Notes: a model not told the origin generated them from the sequence alone. Numbered from the stretch's first letter, positions 24,502 through 37,506 are shown. The stretch: DNA of 64,000 bases from Rostrohypoxylon terebratum (GCA_022497145.1 MU385893.1:1-64000); one strand, 5' to 3'. Numbers and translations are program-made.

Positions 24502-27500
24502 CTTTGCGGTGCGGGAGAGGCGATGAGGATCCTATCTACGCTATCGAGATGTCGATCCTATCAAGACCTTTTATGTCACTATTCTATTTACCTACCCTCG
24601 GCATAAATCCGAGCGACAATATTGTTGGCGAGATCTATTAAGACCTGGATTGGAGAAAGGTAGTATCTCTCATCTCACGATGACTCCATTCGCTCGGTCT
24701 CCGATTCCACAACGGGGAGCTCACCCGGCGTTGTTCTTCGAAAGACCGTGGCCGATGCAACGCATCTCGCTACCTTGCTGCTATCCACGGCTATTGCCGC
24801 TGAGAACTTGGTCAGTTCGTTCAGCTCATGCTCTCAAGCATTACCATGATTGGCCTCACACCTGCACTGGCTTACGTATACCTGACCGTCCATTTCTTTC
24901 AAGAGTTGCCAAGATTTGATCTTGGAGTCTTTTAGATCTCCAGTCGTCATCGCACGTGAAAGGAGTAGAAATAATCTCGAAGTCCGGCATTTATTGTCAA
25001 TTGAGCTACAGAAGCCGTCATTTTATTCTTCTATGCTAGTTAGAGAGTAAGTAAAGACCTAGTATTCGATTTTGACTGTTAACGCATGACGCCGGCCTTG
25101 TTTAGTACCTGAACTACGCCAAATTCATGACCGAGTCCGTGTTAGTAGCACGACGATGACCTAGCAAGTCCCCTATTCCCCACGGCCAGCGCTCTTAAAT
25201 ACGGCATTACGCTATTAAGCATTTGTCAATGCCGAACATCACCGCTGTCTAGTACCTACCTACTTATCTACCAACTTCATATCTCCCAATTTAGTCCAGT
25301 TGTCTATTGTCTAGCCACCATCTCCGTAGTCAAGCACAAGTACGCCGTCCAGTGTAGCATATCGGACGACGCTACGTCGAGAAAGGCTTTCTCCGTTGTC
25401 TTGGTCGAAAACAGCCAAGCATCCGGTTCACGATCGAAGGTGCCAACCTCCCCCATGCAATGACTGCGCACGTTCTTCTAGGCGTGAGGTTATCACCAAC
25501 ATAGCAAGGCCAAGTCGAAGCGGTCGCACTAGGGTGAATAACAAGGGAAAGGGAGATCTTATGGTGATCCGTCGCAAGGTCTGCCTTGAACATCAGACTC
25601 TGATAGTTTCAGGCTTCAAACACGCACGTCCCTTAGCCACGTGCTGGTCCCTACAACAAACACGGCAACCAAGATGAAAGGTTTCGGACGATTCAAGTTT
25701 GGATTGAATATCTAAGAATCGGCGAAACCAGAATCCGGGTCTCGAATGAAAGACAAATTTCTACCAACGCCAAGACGGTTCCTTTTCCGTCGTTCATCGC
25801 GACCTAAGTCAGCCAAGTACGACTCGCATCGGCGGAAGAGGATTTCGGATGGTTTATGGAAATCCAGTATTATCTTGCAGGCGACTTTGCTCCGAGTGGC
25901 GGGAAATCATTACCTAGTAGGTAAAAAGTCTTACTTTCCTACAATTATCATGGTAATGATTTAGAATCGTAGTCATGAGATACTACAAATTTTGCGAATG
26001 GTGGCCGACTATAATAGCGGTCGCGACTCGCGATAGCATGAATGTCACCATGCACATAACGTTGATCAAGGAATCGATGTGCTTTGACCCTATGTCTCTC
26101 GCTTTACGGCATCACATGCCCTAAATTTTGGTTGTTTTCTTCGTGAGAGCTTAAGACTTGACCTTCGCGTGATCCCCGCATATCTCTCTAAGGACAGAAC
26201 GGGAGGGGATCTTCGTCAACAAGGGACTGGCCTTGGTCTTCGTCACCCCACTCTACGCATTTGCATGAATCCGGCCGCGATGTGATGAGATGAAGATTCC
26301 GAAAACGTGTTATATTTCCGCACTGCCTATTCTTCATCATGCAAAGTTGATCAAACCTTGCGCAGAAACTTCTACTGCTCTCTTTTTCTTCAAATAAGAA
26401 TCGAGGAGACTGCGATCTGATTATGCTTTAGAACGACAGAGGCTTTTTGCCTTCCAGATGGGAATAACGGCATAATGGTGAAATGATCCTTTGGAGATAG
26501 CTGTTACGGGATCTATTCCAGTACACTGTATTCGCTGATATTATTGCGATATCGGTGCGAGGTGATGAGGCTCGGTTTACCCATGATGGGTTACCATAGG
26601 GGATTCCTTCAGTACCTACCTAGTACCTAATCAAGCCATGTCGCAGTTAAGTCATATGGCGATATTCACTGGTCCCGTAGCGCCATTTTCCCTACTATCA
26701 CACCGCTGAATTTATGATTTACCGCTTACACTGCATCGCTAGAAAGCCCGAGATCTCGCTGCAGATCGACGAGAGTATAGACAATACTCTATCTAACCGT
26801 TATAACCGCAATTCCGATCTCACGAACCCCCCACCGTCCGTGTGATTCTCGGGAACCTATAGACATGTAAGTAAAAAGTTATACGTATTGTACATTTGTA
26901 GTAGGTACAGTGCGCATGTATTACTAGCATCAGCCCCTGCATTAAACATCTATGCTCGCCTCACTACCGGTTGGGATAAAGAAAACCCAGTTGGGAGCAA
27001 GCCCTGAATTCTTTTCGCCCCTGCAGGGTGTGTGCCCAGGTGGGCTTCGATGTGCGGGGAAGCCTATCCAGAGCGTCGCCATAGACGGTACTCAACTGCT
27101 CAGCTGCTAGAGCATACCCAACTGGCGCCTCCAGCCTGACCTCAAGCGCTGTAAAAGGCAATAGAGTCGCATCTATGGGCGTCTACGGGCAGACGGGTAA
27201 GAATTTCGCGCAGAGTGGCGGGTATCGTTCAGCTCTGGACTAATACTAATACCGTACCAAATAAATGCTAACGGCAGTTCTGCAGCGCACTATCGAATTG
27301 CTGAGATCCACCTGTCATCACTTTACTGCTGCTACCCAAATATCTTGGCGTCGTTCACACGACAACTGAGAAGAAATGTACCTGTCAGGACTCAGGATAC
27401 CTAGTAGGTATCTATTACCTAGCTCTTGTCTTCTGCACATCAAATACTCCAGTGTGGACAAACGCATCGTGATAGATACCTATGTATCCGTTTTCTTGCA

Positions 27501-29980
27501 TAAGTATACATACACTCAGATACTGATACGCATGTCGCACGTACTGTATTCCTCTTATAGGCAGGATGCTCGTCGATAGAGGCTCTCAGACTTCTAACCT
27601 GGCCATTAGAATCCTTGCAAGCCTGGTAACATACCGTAGCTCTTGTGGGGGACCCTAGGCTGGCTTTAATGGGTGTGGGCGTAAAGAAAGCCTATGCAGG
27701 CCACCAGATGGGCCATCGTGGACGACGTGCCTGGAGTCTATTACGGACGGAGACACCGCCAGTCATTTTGTTTCCCGGTAGAAGACGTGATACATTTCCT
27801 GTGAGGAATGCTCTTGGCACTTGAGGCACAGAGAAGCGAATCACCTGGTACGAAACAGACGTAGGAGAGATGCGATTTGACTGAGGGAGAACTAATCATA
27901 CATAGTAAGTGAAGAACTTAGACCTCTCACATGGGCAACGCTAATGTTCACTACAGGTAGTTGCGTTGGTGATTCGTATGCCTTAGGTATAGGAAACATG
28001 GGGAGAAAGTATTCGCATTTAGGTGTTTGGGACTAACTGCCTCGTGGTACTCCTTCCACTTGACTTGTTTTTCATAATCTTCAACCGACCTAAGCACGAT
28101 GTACTTGGATATGAAGATGAAGAAAAATAGTTTTTAATAGATCGAGTAAGCAATTGAGATTTCCTACTCCTAATGGTTCATCCGTTGACGACATATACTG
28201 AAGTGAGAAGTATCTAGATATTCCATTTGTTTTCTGGACACACCTATGTTCATGGGAAGGCTTTAGAAACATGGGCTACGAGAGCCCCGTGATAAAATAT
28301 ACTTTATCGTGGGTATCAGTACCTACCTATGCCTTGCTAAGGATCTCCCGTGAGGTTAGTGTTGCCTTATAAGCAATTCTATGAGAAGGAGTGAAGACTA
28401 TGTATGTTTAAAGATAACTAAGCCCCATTTCCAGGCAAGTATTAAGATGAGAGGATATTATACTTATCTAATGATGTTATGACTCACAGTCATTACCTAC
28501 TCTCCCTTCTTGGTAGCTCGTTAACGACATTTTTATATATAGGTACCTCTGTTGACACAAGTTTTATCATCGGAATTCATGTCAGGTACTGCTTATAGTG
28601 TGTACTCTCGTAGACAGCACACTTCTTCCCTGAGAAGTCCATGCGTAGGTAGTTAGATGCCATTGAAATAAAATACTATCTCTCTTGTGAAGGTAGGATC
28701 AAACTTCCTGTGTTATATACAACTTATTTTCTAGTTGGCAGGTTATTTCGTAATATAGCGACTACTGTGAAGACACGGAAACGTTGTTATGATACCCCCA
28801 TCTAAGCCAAGCTTATTCCAGTAGAACGTCTAGATGAGCAGTGGCTCCAATTCATAAAAAGATAAAGATATGTATACAGCTTCACATATCAAGATGCTTA
28901 CTTACCGATCTTGTATGAGTTTAAGCACTTAGGACCTAGGACCTAGGATCTAGGTATAGCATATGTGGCCTTGCGAAAAGGTCGTCATTACTTCTCTCAC
29001 CTACACGCTATTTTCCCACCGTCTATTTATTTAGGGTATTCTCATCAATGAAATACGACTCAAAGAAAATGAATTTCTACTATCATACTAAGAGCTTATG
29101 AGTAGGCACTTTCTTAACTTATTTGAACAGCGCAGGAAACCTTGAATATTCTGAAGGCTCAAGTTGATGTGATGCGAGTAGCAACATGAAAACGGACCTT
29201 TAGGGGCTTTAAATAAGTATGTGGTTCCAGAATCATATCTGCCTTCATTGATTTAATCTATAATTACTAGATTTTATTCATAAAGGTGAATATTGCACTG
29301 ACCTATCTCTTTCATAACTTAGCATAAATTAGCTAGGTTAGCTTCTTGAAATCGTGCAAATATTAATGCGTTGAGAACATTGAGCTTTTCTTTACTTGAG
29401 ATTTGGATCACTCCAATGTCTATATTTCCAAAATATCGGGATTTTCTCAATAGCCATTCACATAGTGGAATATTGGAATCATAGAAGAAGAAGATAACAT
29501 CGAATTCTTCCTTTAGTGGGTGGTACACATGCGATTTCGGCCGAGTGGCGGGGATCTATTGCGTGAGTGTAGAATATCCACGCGACAGCAAGGCACAATA
29601 TTCCGTTTCGACGCTTAATTAGCTCATCCTCATCCCATTCCATTCGCCTTATTTCAATGGCGCGCATACGCGAAGAGGCTCTTGGAAGCACTAATCACAG
29701 TCAGCTGGCTCGCGACACGCGGTGGACAAGAATAAACCAGGAACCTGCCGAGCATTTGAGGCCTGTGATATTCCGATTGCTGGATGATAACAGATTTAAT
29801 TGAGATATTTCCATGAATCGGCACAGGTCTAGGCTATGAACCTTACCAAGTTCGTATTTGACCATGACCCTTGATTGGCTCGGTTCAAAAACCCGGGATA
29901 GCAATGGGGGATCTTGGATTTGCGGAGCCATTCGGCGGAGTGCATAGCGAAGGTTATGATAGGTTTAACCGGTGAACCCG
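24502..29980. other. Gene desert
   Basis: About 5.5 kb without a supportable gene, AT-rich from about 28300 to 29500. A short GC-rich island at about 26950-27190 carries an open frame on the minus strand (about 60 codons) with no recognised family; it may be a gene or transposon remnant. CCTAGGA/CCTAGGT tandem words occur at about 28930-28955. Confidence 0.5.
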
Positions 29981-29989
29981 GGATGTAGC

Positions 29990-29997
29990 TATATAAA
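29990..29997 (+). promoter_or_regulatory. TATA box of the GH93 gene
   Basis: TATATAAA, 72-79 bases upstream of the ATG at 30069. The spacing favours that ATG, since the same frame has no earlier ATG (an upstream GTG codon at 30024 is only ~30 bases from the TATA box). Confidence 0.55.
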
Positions 29998-30068
29998 CAA
30001 AATAAAATTGCGTAGACCTCGGTGTGGAAGTCTTCACCAACTTCCTCAACGTTGCGTCGTCGGGAACC

Positions 30069-31211
30069 ATGATGCTCTGTGAACGATTGTTGGCCAGCTT
30101 GGCCATTGTCTCGGTGCCCTACACCATTTCTGCGTGGGCACAAGGGTCTGGAATTAAGGAGCTCTCACAAGTCGTCATCTTCACTCCACCTTCCACATAT
30201 ACGGACCCCAGGGTTTTATATGCGCGTACGGCCCAGCTCCCCAATGATGAGATCTTAGCAACATGGGAAAACTATAGCCCTGAGCCACCTGCGGTCTACT
30301 TCCCTATCTACAAGTCTAGCGATAAGGGAGCTACATGGACAGCGTTATCCAATGTCACAGACCAGACCTATGGATATGGTCTCCGATATCAGCCTTTCCT
30401 CTACGTGCTTCCGGAGGATTTCGCAGGATATCGAAAGGGAGACGTACTCCTGGCCGGCTCATCAATCCCGACGAATCTCTCCAGCACTAATCTCGAACTC
30501 TACGGATCTAGGGACAGTGGAAAGACCTGGAAATTCATCAGCCACGTCGCCGCAGGAGGTGAAGCTCAGCCTAACAATGGTTTGACCCCTGTATGGGAGC
30601 CATTCTTATTGCTTCACAAGGGCAAGCTTATCTACTACTACTCGGACCAGCGAGACCCAGCCCACGGCCAGAAGATCGTCCACCAGACCAGCACGGACTT
30701 AATTAATTGGGGAGATGTGGTTGATGATGTCGCCTACCCTACTTATAGCCAGCGACCTGGAATGCCCACCCTAGCATTGCTTCCCAATGGCCAGTACATC
30801 TACACCTACGAATACGGCGGTGGCGCGAACCCTGCAAACTCGGGATATTTCCCGGTTTACTACCGTCTTTCCAGCGATCCAGAGGCAATAAACAGCGCAA
30901 CTGATCACGTCCTTCAAACTACTGACGGCACGGTCCCCACTGGCTCACCATATGTCGTTTGGTCAGCGGCCGGTGGCGTGAACGGAACCATCATCGTATC
31001 TTCAGGCTGCTGCTCTGAGATATATATCAACGAGGCTCTAGGAGCTGAAGGCGCGTGGAAGAAAGTATCGACTCCCGAAGGTGTCTCTTACACGAGGTCT
31101 TTACATGTATTCCAAGAAGATCAGACCCAACTGATAATTGCGGGAGGAGGCCACTTACCACCAAGCACGACGAATCAAGTCACTCTCAGTGTCATGAAGG
31201 TCCCGTCATGA
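30069..31211 (+). CDS. Secreted GH93 exo-alpha-L-arabinanase
   Basis: Single exon, 380 aa from the first ATG of the frame; MM start, then a signal peptide of about 25 residues ending near A-W-A-Q-G. The mature protein is a six-bladed sialidase-like propeller with Asp-box-like S-x-D-x-G-x-T-W motifs (S-S-D-K-G-A-T-W and S-R-D-S-G-K-T-W). Glu177 (V-W-E-P-F) and Glu248 (Y-E-Y-G-G) match in context and spacing the acid/base and nucleophile glutamates of characterised GH93 enzymes such as Fusarium Arb93A. These enzymes release arabinobiose from the non-reducing end of linear arabinan in pectin side chains. The gene is convergent with the PAF-acetylhydrolase-like gene, 430 bp away. The family call is strong; no intron or break was seen. 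Confidence 0.9.
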   Translation: MMLCERLLASLAIVSVPYTISAWAQGSGIKELSQVVIFTPPSTYTDPRVLYARTAQLPNDEILATWENYSPEPPAVYFPIYKSSDKGATWTALSNVTDQTYGYGLRYQPFLYVLPEDFAGYRKGDVLLAGSSIPTNLSSTNLELYGSRDSGKTWKFISHVAAGGEAQPNNGLTPVWEPFLLLHKGKLIYYYSDQRDPAHGQKIVHQTSTDLINWGDVVDDVAYPTYSQRPGMPTLALLPNGQYIYTYEYGGGANPANSGYFPVYYRLSSDPEAINSATDHVLQTTDGTVPTGSPYVVWSAAGGVNGTIIVSSGCCSEIYINEALGAEGAWKKVSTPEGVSYTRSLHVFQEDQTQLIIAGGGHLPPSTTNQVTLSVMKVPS

Positions 31212-31319
31212 TGCACTATTGTAGTATTCTTGTATATGTTACATAGAAATTTATCAATGTGAATTTGTCAGAGATCAAGCTGTCTTACTGGCATTCGTTG
31301 ATGTGGTCACAAATCTACA

Positions 31320-31338
31320 AATATACCTAAGGTATATT
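31320..31338. terminator. Perfect 9-bp inverted repeat between convergent genes
   Basis: AATATACCT-A-AGGTATATT, a perfect palindrome around a single base, about 110 bp past the GH93 stop. It could form an AT-rich hairpin in the 3' region; a role in 3'-end formation is only inferred. Confidence 0.25.
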
Positions 31339-31640
31339 AGATATCGCATGCATATTTTCCTCGATGGCCATTTCATGTCTGTTGCCTGAAGTCCCTGTCT
31401 CTGGTTGAGATAGCGCCCGAAACTCCACTGGTGATTATACCATATGTTCTCGTATCATTTAGCTCTTGTTTCGTCTTCGTATGTCTCCGCCGTATCGCTA
31501 GACTTATATAATCATATGCAGCGAGTCGTTTACCGGAGTTCGATAGGTCTCTCAAGCCTCTGAATACCATATCTTACGATCCTATGTAATACAACAGATG
31601 CGGTAACACTAGGATAGATACGCCAGCCTATATTATTTAA

Positions 31641-33197
31641 TTAATTCGGTGATACGTGGACTTGCCAATACTGCCTCCAGTCGTCCGCGTCCGTACCCCC
31701 CTGTCCGGGTTTCCACACACCAAACCCACGTCCCTGATCATACTCCGGAAACTCCGCCTTCTCCCTTAACAAGCCTCTCTTCTCCCCCGTACCTAAAAAC
31801 CAAAGGAAATCCTCAGAAATATGTACGTATTGCCTCAAACCCTCATACACATTAATCTTAGCCCCTGTCGTCCAACTCAACAGTAACGGCTCTAGGAGCG
31901 GCGCGTCAGTAACGCTAGGATGTGAAGTTCCCAGCGACGTCGCGAACCAGCTCGGCATGCCCCTCAGCACATTATTCTCGACGATCTCCCGGACGGAATC
32001 GAAGTGCGGACGCCCGTAGAACAAGCTCACGCTACTACTCCACGAATTGCTATGGACGACTAAAACCGGGACGCGGATGTCGTCGTTGAGATGACCGCTT
32101 TGCTTGCCCGGGTCGAGGACGATGGCGCCATTGAACGGCCGCTTGGCGCTCGGCCCGCCGCGCAGTGCCTGCATGGCACCTGTAGCACCGTAACTATGTC
32201 CCGCAACGATCATGTCGTTTGTATTAAGGCGACCTTTCCAATTCCCCAAATCTTCCCCCTCGCCTCTGGCGTTCTGTTTAAAGACTGCATCCCCCTGGCC
32301 CTCATTAATGAGTTTCAAAACCCGAACAGCTTCCTCAATCTCAGCCTCTCTGAAATCAAGCTGTGCCCTCTTGAACTCGGGTACTGTAAGATCCTTTCCG
32401 GATTCGGACTCCACTTCACCGACGTCGAAGGTGCTTTTGATTCTGTCCACTTTGCCATTTCTCATTACAACGGATCCGGGACACGAGCCGTCCCTATGTT
32501 CAATCGCGACAACGACGTAGCCCCGCGAAGCCAGCTCGCCGGCGTAGTGAGTATAACTCGTACGGCTACTCGAAATTCCATGAGAGAAGATGATGACCGG
32601 GTGACCATCATCCGCGATCTGTATCACTTTCTTAACCTCCCGAATATCACTTCGAGTCTCAGAATTCTTGGTAACAGTATCCACCAAGTCAGCTAGCGGC
32701 ACATCGACATGCGCGGGTATCCGTATCTCTCCAACAAGAGCGTTTACCGCTCCTGTTAGAAGCCTATCCACGACAAAATTACTGATATGCGCAAACTTAG
32801 CATACCCCTTAGCCGTCGCCGAGATGGGTTTCGAAATCCAGTAATGCTTTGGCTTCTGGCTAACGGCGTCCTGCGCGGCAGGATAGTAAATCGTGAAGAA
32901 CACCGTCTCCAACTCAAATGGTTTCTCCATGGACGCCTTTAATCGTGCCGTGTCGATAACACGAGGCGACGCGACGGGGATCTCGACATCGACGGCCCCA
33001 ACCGGATACGGACCGCTGTATTGGGGGAGCAGATGTGCGAAAAGGGGCAATGAGAATGTATAGCAATATACGATGTAGCTTGCGATGAGCAAGCACACGA
33101 CGTATCGCCATGCTAACCCTCGTCGGCGGGTAGGTAAAGCTCTCAGGTCGGCTGGCGGCAACTTGCCCGGAATCCCGACTTCTGGAACCTGTTTCAT
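31641..33197 (-). CDS. Platelet-activating-factor acetylhydrolase-like lipase, membrane-anchored
   Basis: Single exon. The first ATG of the frame is at 33197 (the frame is open back to a TTG codon, which I do not use), giving 518 aa. Residues about 29-53 form an N-terminal membrane anchor after a short basic segment (T-R-R-R-G). The alpha/beta-hydrolase core follows: oxyanion loop F-S-H-G-I-S-S-S near 205, nucleophile Ser335 in G-H-S-Y-G, acid Asp362 (V-L-D-P-G) and base His426 (T-S-H-P-S). This is the layout of PAF-acetylhydrolase/phospholipase A2 group VII, which hydrolyses short or oxidised sn-2 acyl chains. Fungal members run 400-550 aa, so the length is normal. The natural substrate in fungi is not established. 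It is convergent with the GH93 gene and shares strand with the next three genes without operon-like spacing. Confidence 0.88.
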   Translation of the reverse strand: MKQVPEVGIPGKLPPADLRALPTRRRGLAWRYVVCLLIASYIVYCYTFSLPLFAHLLPQYSGPYPVGAVDVEIPVASPRVIDTARLKASMEKPFELETVFFTIYYPAAQDAVSQKPKHYWISKPISATAKGYAKFAHISNFVVDRLLTGAVNALVGEIRIPAHVDVPLADLVDTVTKNSETRSDIREVKKVIQIADDGHPVIIFSHGISSSRTSYTHYAGELASRGYVVVAIEHRDGSCPGSVVMRNGKVDRIKSTFDVGEVESESGKDLTVPEFKRAQLDFREAEIEEAVRVLKLINEGQGDAVFKQNARGEGEDLGNWKGRLNTNDMIVAGHSYGATGAMQALRGGPSAKRPFNGAIVLDPGKQSGHLNDDIRVPVLVVHSNSWSSSVSLFYGRPHFDSVREIVENNVLRGMPSWFATSLGTSHPSVTDAPLLEPLLLSWTTGAKINVYEGLRQYVHISEDFLWFLGTGEKRGLLREKAEFPEYDQGRGFGVWKPGQGGTDADDWRQYWQVHVSPN

Positions 33198-34008
33198 CGT
33201 GATATTGAAATTCGACAAAGTGAGTAAAATTTATATCCAACTCATACCTATATTTCTCAAGTATGAGCAGATTAGAAAATTGATTGATTGATACGCTACA
33301 ACATACCAATGGTACGGCCGATCTAAGGGGAGAATGGCTATGATGTAATGCTCAGGATAAGACCCTACGAGTTACGCATGTGGCTGTGGATGATTAACCC
33401 TCTGACTTCTTTCAGCTCATTCCTGAAATTGTTGAGTCAAGACATCGATAACCTTGGAATTGACGTCATCTTTCGCGCCCGCCACATTGGTTATGTAACG
33501 TAGTGCGGCGCAGAGCATCGTGGGAACAGAAATGCATCAAATTTTAATTGGTATTATCTATTAATCGACGCTGATGTGTTAGAACATAACTTGATCGAGC
33601 TCTATCGAACCAAGTTATAAGCCAGTTCATAACACGTGGTGCTTGTTGGATAGTAAACATTACGCTTGCCAAAAGGCGTTATTCTACTCATACAACGATT
33701 CGCGTAGATATGGATACACGAACAGAGCCATCCTATGCCCAATAGCCCCCCATTTAATCCAGGAAAGCCAGATGACCCAATCCTTTTGTACTCCAGCAAA
33801 TCATCATAAATCAATGTCACCGGCCCTTAGTTCCCTGGTGCTGCTTCGTAGAACCCGAGCAAACGTGACATATAAGCCGAGAGACACGCTCTATATATTC
33901 ACCTTCCTATTCTTGCGCCGGTTCGCTTTGCCTTTAATTCGGGCGGGTAGCGAATAGCGAAAAGGGGCGATGGCGCGATCCGAAATTTCGAAGACGTTTT
34001 AGGAACCA
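33198..34008. other. Intergenic region, no gene seen
   Basis: About 0.8 kb containing the upstream region of the lipase gene and the 3' region of the polyQ protein gene. No further gene or repeat recognised. Confidence 0.5.
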
Positions 34009-35670
34009 CTAGATCCTGCCCCTATCGACCACCTGCCGACCGAGGACTTCGATTTCCCCCGACTCCGACGTGCGGCGTCTTTCCATGATCCATCGAGTTT
34101 CTCCACTATCCTCTTCTTTCGTGTATGAGATGCTGTCTGCACTTCCTCGATGCCTGTGTCCCATACCCGGCCTCTTTTGCGAAGGCATACCTACGGTTGG
34201 ACTCATATTCTCCGAAAATGGCCTCGATATTGTGCCCGATGTTGATGTGCTCGCGCTCCCCATTTCCGCCTTTCTCCCGTCAAGCGGACTTGTTTCTTCG
34301 TCCTCAAATACGGGTGGGCACACCGAGGATGTTTGGAAAGGGGAGAAGACCGGTGCGCTGACGGGCGAAGTAGTGGAAGTAGTGTTTGGAATAGGCGGTA
34401 CACTGAGAGGTGGGATCGCATGATTTGGTATGCCGGACAACGACATAGTCAATGTAGGACTTCCCGAGCCACTACCAGCACCTGTTGAATCTTGGCTGAT
34501 GATGGAAAAGGCTGAGTTTTTGCGCCCATGCGAAGGTCCAATACCAAGGGGGTCGTGTCCCCATGGGCTAGTAGCACCGTTTCTATCACTGGGCGATCCT
34601 TCGCGTGAGCTTACAAGCGATGCCTGAGAGCCACCCCACGCCTTAGAGCGTAGCCGTAGCAACGCTGATAGTGACATATTGTCGTCATCCGCCATCATCG
34701 CCAACTGAGCTAAGCCGGGACTCTGTAGCGGCCCATTAGGATTTGCGCTTTGAGGTACGCCTAGACTCATAATGGAATTGCGGTTTGAATACTCAGAGCG
34801 CTCGGTGATTGGTGTCAAATTCGGTTCGCGGGAGACAATGCGACCCGACGTAGACCGATCGACACCGCTTGGACCGAAATAACCCCCATGGGAGTATTGA
34901 TATATATTTGTCTCACTTAGGTCGCTTAAGACACTGGGTCCATGATGGACATGTAGTGGTGTTGGTGCAGAATAAAATCCAAATTCTTGTCCATACCAAC
35001 CATCTGAGTCGTTAGCAAGGGCACTGGCATTGGCTTCTGCGATAATATCGTCATCATCAAGTTCATAGTCATCCAGTCCTGACGATAGCTCATTATCATA
35101 CTCGTAATCATCGACATCGTCGGGATGGGATTGTGATTGGGAAGATCCCGATGTTGTTGGGGATGTTATGGTTAGTGTTGCAGGCGGCGGAGGGGACGAG
35201 TCTCTCCGAAATTTCCCAGAAGCAGCAGCTTGATGGGCAGCCGCTGCTAGAGCTGCCTGGTAGGCGGCGATCTGATCTTGATCTGCAGCTGGCAAACCCG
35301 AAATCGATGACTGCCGCTCTTCCATACGCGGGATCCTTTCTTCATTGATGTCTATCCCGATTGGTTTAGGCTGTAGATCAGCACTCAGCGAGGTGTGGGC
35401 GGTGGACTGCGAGATTTCAGATTGTGCCGACAACCTTGAAGTCATGTCAGATTCTCGTTTCTTTGCCTCTTGGGCGGCTTGTCTTTGTGATAGTGCATTG
35501 GCGAATAACCCAGGTATGGGACGGCCGTATTGATCGGTGTCGTCCAAATCGAATATGGATTCATCGAAAGCTGAGCCATCGCCTTCTCCGTCGAAATCAT
35601 GAATTAGTCCATCGTTGAAGTACAGTTCGTCATCCTTAGAGAGAGGTTTCTGTGTCGTAACTGCTTGCGG

Positions 35671-35702
<32 letters not shown>

Positions 35703-37506
35703 GAAAGGACATTGGATCATGTGTTTCGTCAACATTTCCTAGCCCCTGGATGCCTAGACCTGTCGGAGTGTCATCCTCAGATGACTGCTTCACGGGAACT
35801 TCACCGATGTCACTGGTAGGAATGTTTAGAGGTGGTGGGATATTTGTCGAGTCTTCTCCAGTCATCGCATAACCAATGACGTTGCCACTTTCGTCTCTGG
35901 GTGTAGGTAGTACTCCAGCACTACGAGGGCTCGTTAATTCTGAAATAGGGTTAGACCTCTGGAAAACGAAACCTGCAAAGTTTTCCTGGTCATTATCTGG
36001 GTCGTCGCCGCCGTAAATTTCTTCTTCGTCTTCATAATCGGCGTTTACACCTGGTATACGCTCTTCTAGGCCATCGTCATAATCCATCGCGTCATAATCA
36101 AATGCGTCTTCGTCGAAATCATCAAAACGGGAATCCCTCTGACCGGTGGTATCATCTGCTTTTCTGTCTTGCTGTCGCTGACGGTGTCGCTCCTCTAACA
36201 ATTTCTCTTGCTTCGCTGCACCGATCATATCAAAACTGAACCTGGAGGATGTACTTTTCATATGTTTAGGCAGCGACGAGAGTACATCTCGAGCGGACGT
36301 TTCTGACACATTACGAGACAGCGACATTAGCGATGGTGGCATAGAGCTTTTCCTCCTCTGACTGATTTGGCCTTTTCTGGATCCGACGCTAGGAAGACTA
36401 TTCTTGGAGCCTTGGGATTTCTGCAAAGACAGATTATCTACAGATACAGTCCGAGAATAAGTAGAAGACGATCGGGTGGACTGGGAATTGTCATCCTTAG
36501 GAGGAACGGGAGGCGCCTCAATGGTGGGAGAATTGTACTTTATACTAGGTGATATAGTGTCCTGACGAGGTTCCTCCACTCTTGGGTTAGTAGATTCACT
36601 GATTGACACAACCTTTCTTGGCCGTGGTGCACTGAAATCATGAACTCGGGTTCCCCTAATACGAGGATCATAAGAAGGCTCTTCCTCGTGACCACGTAAT
36701 GGCAATGCCAGATCTGGTATGTTCTGACTAGTTTTCCTCCGCAATAGCAATGTCGACATAGGATTCTTGAGGAAGGGAAGACTCTTCTTGCCCCTTGGTG
36801 CATCAACCATCATGGTCTGGCTCTGGTAGGTCTGTGGTTCCGGTGCCATTTTGGCACTTGTTGATCGTTTACTTGTCGTAGTGGCATTCTGGTGTGAGGC
36901 AGATGAGATAAAAGAGGAGGCAGCCTTTGCGGGTCTAGTGGATGGTGGCGGACGACTTGAGAAACTGGAAATGCTAGGATAGGCATTAAAGGATGCAGAA
37001 TCGGACGCATTTGTTATTTTCCTATCTACGGGCCCTGGCTTTAATGCTTCTTGTTCCCGACGATAATTCTGCAGGGCTAGGCCGCCGATAAACCCGGTTT
37101 CTTCATTGTAAGGCGATCGTGGCAGAGGTTTCAATTCTTGCTTTGATTCTTCACGTTGTTTCGGTTCGAAATTCACGAGCTCTAAGGATATATCGGACTC
37201 GGCAGAGGAAATTCTAGCTATTGGAGGTAAGACTGGTGGTTGGTTATGCTGTAAAGGTTGCTGCTGCTGCTGTTGCTGCTGAGATGATGGCGATGTGGGT
37301 TGAGACGATTGTGGTGGCGGCTGTCCATGTGAATGAGCGAAGGGAACTGCGGCATCGGATCGAAGGCGGATCTCTGGAGCTGGGACGCCATCTTCGGGGA
37401 CGAGCTGGGTGGGTTGAAGGGCAGCAGTATCCCACGGGCTGTTTTCGGGTATGGGAGATGAGGGATTGGACGGACCCCGTCTATGAAAACGAAGGTGTGA
37501 AAGCAT
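34009..37506 (-). CDS. Large intrinsically disordered polyQ protein of unknown function
   Basis: Single exon of 1165 codons from the ATG at 37506. The protein is Ser/Pro/Gln-rich with almost no predicted globular content. It has two glutamine runs (8 Q near residue 80, encoded by mixed CAG/CAA; 11-12 Q near residue 605, encoded by pure CAA), and two Asp/Tyr-rich acidic clusters (about 460-500 with D-Y-D-A-M-D-Y-D-D, and about 795-830 with D-D-Y-E-L-D-D-D-D). Short order-promoting motifs look conserved in style: L-P-F-L-K-N-P-M-S-T-L-L-L-R-R-K near 245, Y-D-P-R-I-R-G-T-R near 280, N-F-A-G-F-V-F-Q-R near 515, and a C-terminal R-W-I-M-E-R-R-R-T-S-E-S-G-E-I. I cannot name the family. A signalling scaffold or cell-polarity/cytokinesis regulator is conceivable but unsupported. 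The reading frame itself is very secure. Confidence 0.85.
35668..35703 (-). repeat. (CAA)n polyglutamine codon run
   Basis: An uninterrupted (GTT)n run on the plus strand, reading CAA on the coding strand, encodes the second polyQ tract of the disordered protein. A pure codon run is prone to length change between strains. Confidence 0.85.

Noticed and set aside
25396..25677. Possible Zn2Cys6 half (C-Q-P-P-P-C-N-D-C) on the plus strand
   Set aside because: The first three cysteines and the basic loop are missing and no splice site supplies them; chance similarity.
32091..32696. 201-codon plus frame opposite the lipase gene
   Set aside because: Antisense shadow; the minus frame carries the full catalytic triad.
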